From: an uncultured Actinomycetes bacterium
GTDB lineage: Bacteria; Actinomycetota; Thermoleophilia; Gaiellales; Gaiellaceae
Assembly: GCA_903930195.1 (NCBI GenBank)
Contig: CAIYXH010000049.1
Span: forward strand, 1 to 5,663
Direction: 5' to 3'
DNA length: 5,663 nt
Part shown: positions 5,652 through 5,663 of the stretch, in pieces
How positions within the stretch are numbered: the stretch's first letter is position 1
Layout of the letters: each line of letters begins with the position of its first letter
Made by a program: the position numbers and the translations under genes
Notes under the pieces: generated by a model
What the model saw: only the letters and a program-made list of their open reading frames with translations
Databases searched by the model: none
What the model was told of the DNA's origin: nothing

Positions 5652-5663
5652 ATACGCGCCCCC

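Noticed and set aside
1..5663. CRISPR arrays, tRNA or rRNA genes, insertion sequences, toxin-antitoxin or phage defence genes.
   Set aside because: No repeat-spacer pattern, cloverleaf, transposase motif, terminal inverted repeats or defence-type domains were seen on either strand.

Overview
The window is GC-rich DNA (by eye roughly two thirds G+C, codons ending almost always in G or C). Its protein style and its GTG starts suggest an actinobacterium. The cupredoxin-like secreted protein and the IorAB-type molybdenum hydroxylase recall soil Thermoleophilia (Solirubrobacterales/Gaiellales), but the lineage is inferred from style, not from a marker gene.

Layout. On the minus strand, 1-321 is the 5' part of a small NTF2/SnoaL-like protein that runs off the left edge; it appears to have a leaderless promoter. 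Divergent from it, 389-1378 encodes a luciferase-like flavin-dependent oxidoreductase (TIGR03558 / YhbW type). The gap 1379-1775 has no intact gene. It does hold a hairpin at the oxidoreductase stop, a ribosome-binding site followed by a strikingly coding-like stretch with no sensible end, and a promoter-like element. Then 1776-2576 encodes a secreted protein of two cupredoxin-like domains that seem to have lost most copper ligands. After a 161-base leader region come two tightly coupled genes, 2738-3250 ([2Fe-2S] subunit) and 3253-5613 (molybdopterin subunit). They form a two-subunit enzyme of the isoquinoline 1-oxidoreductase / aldehyde dehydrogenase (IorAB) type. A strong stem-loop at 5622-5651 closes this operon.

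How the genes may work together. The IorAB-like pair should oxidise an N-heterocycle or aldehyde outside the membrane, because the large subunit starts with a Tat-like signal and the small subunit probably travels with it. No FAD subunit, cytochrome or cofactor-insertion factor is present here, so the electron acceptor is unknown. The most interesting non-coding signal is a bipartite element, TGACTATTGC then 19 bases then YACGYT. It occurs once upstream of the cupredoxin-like gene (1699-1733) and once upstream of the iorAB-like pair (2594-2628), suggesting one sigma factor or regulator may control both.
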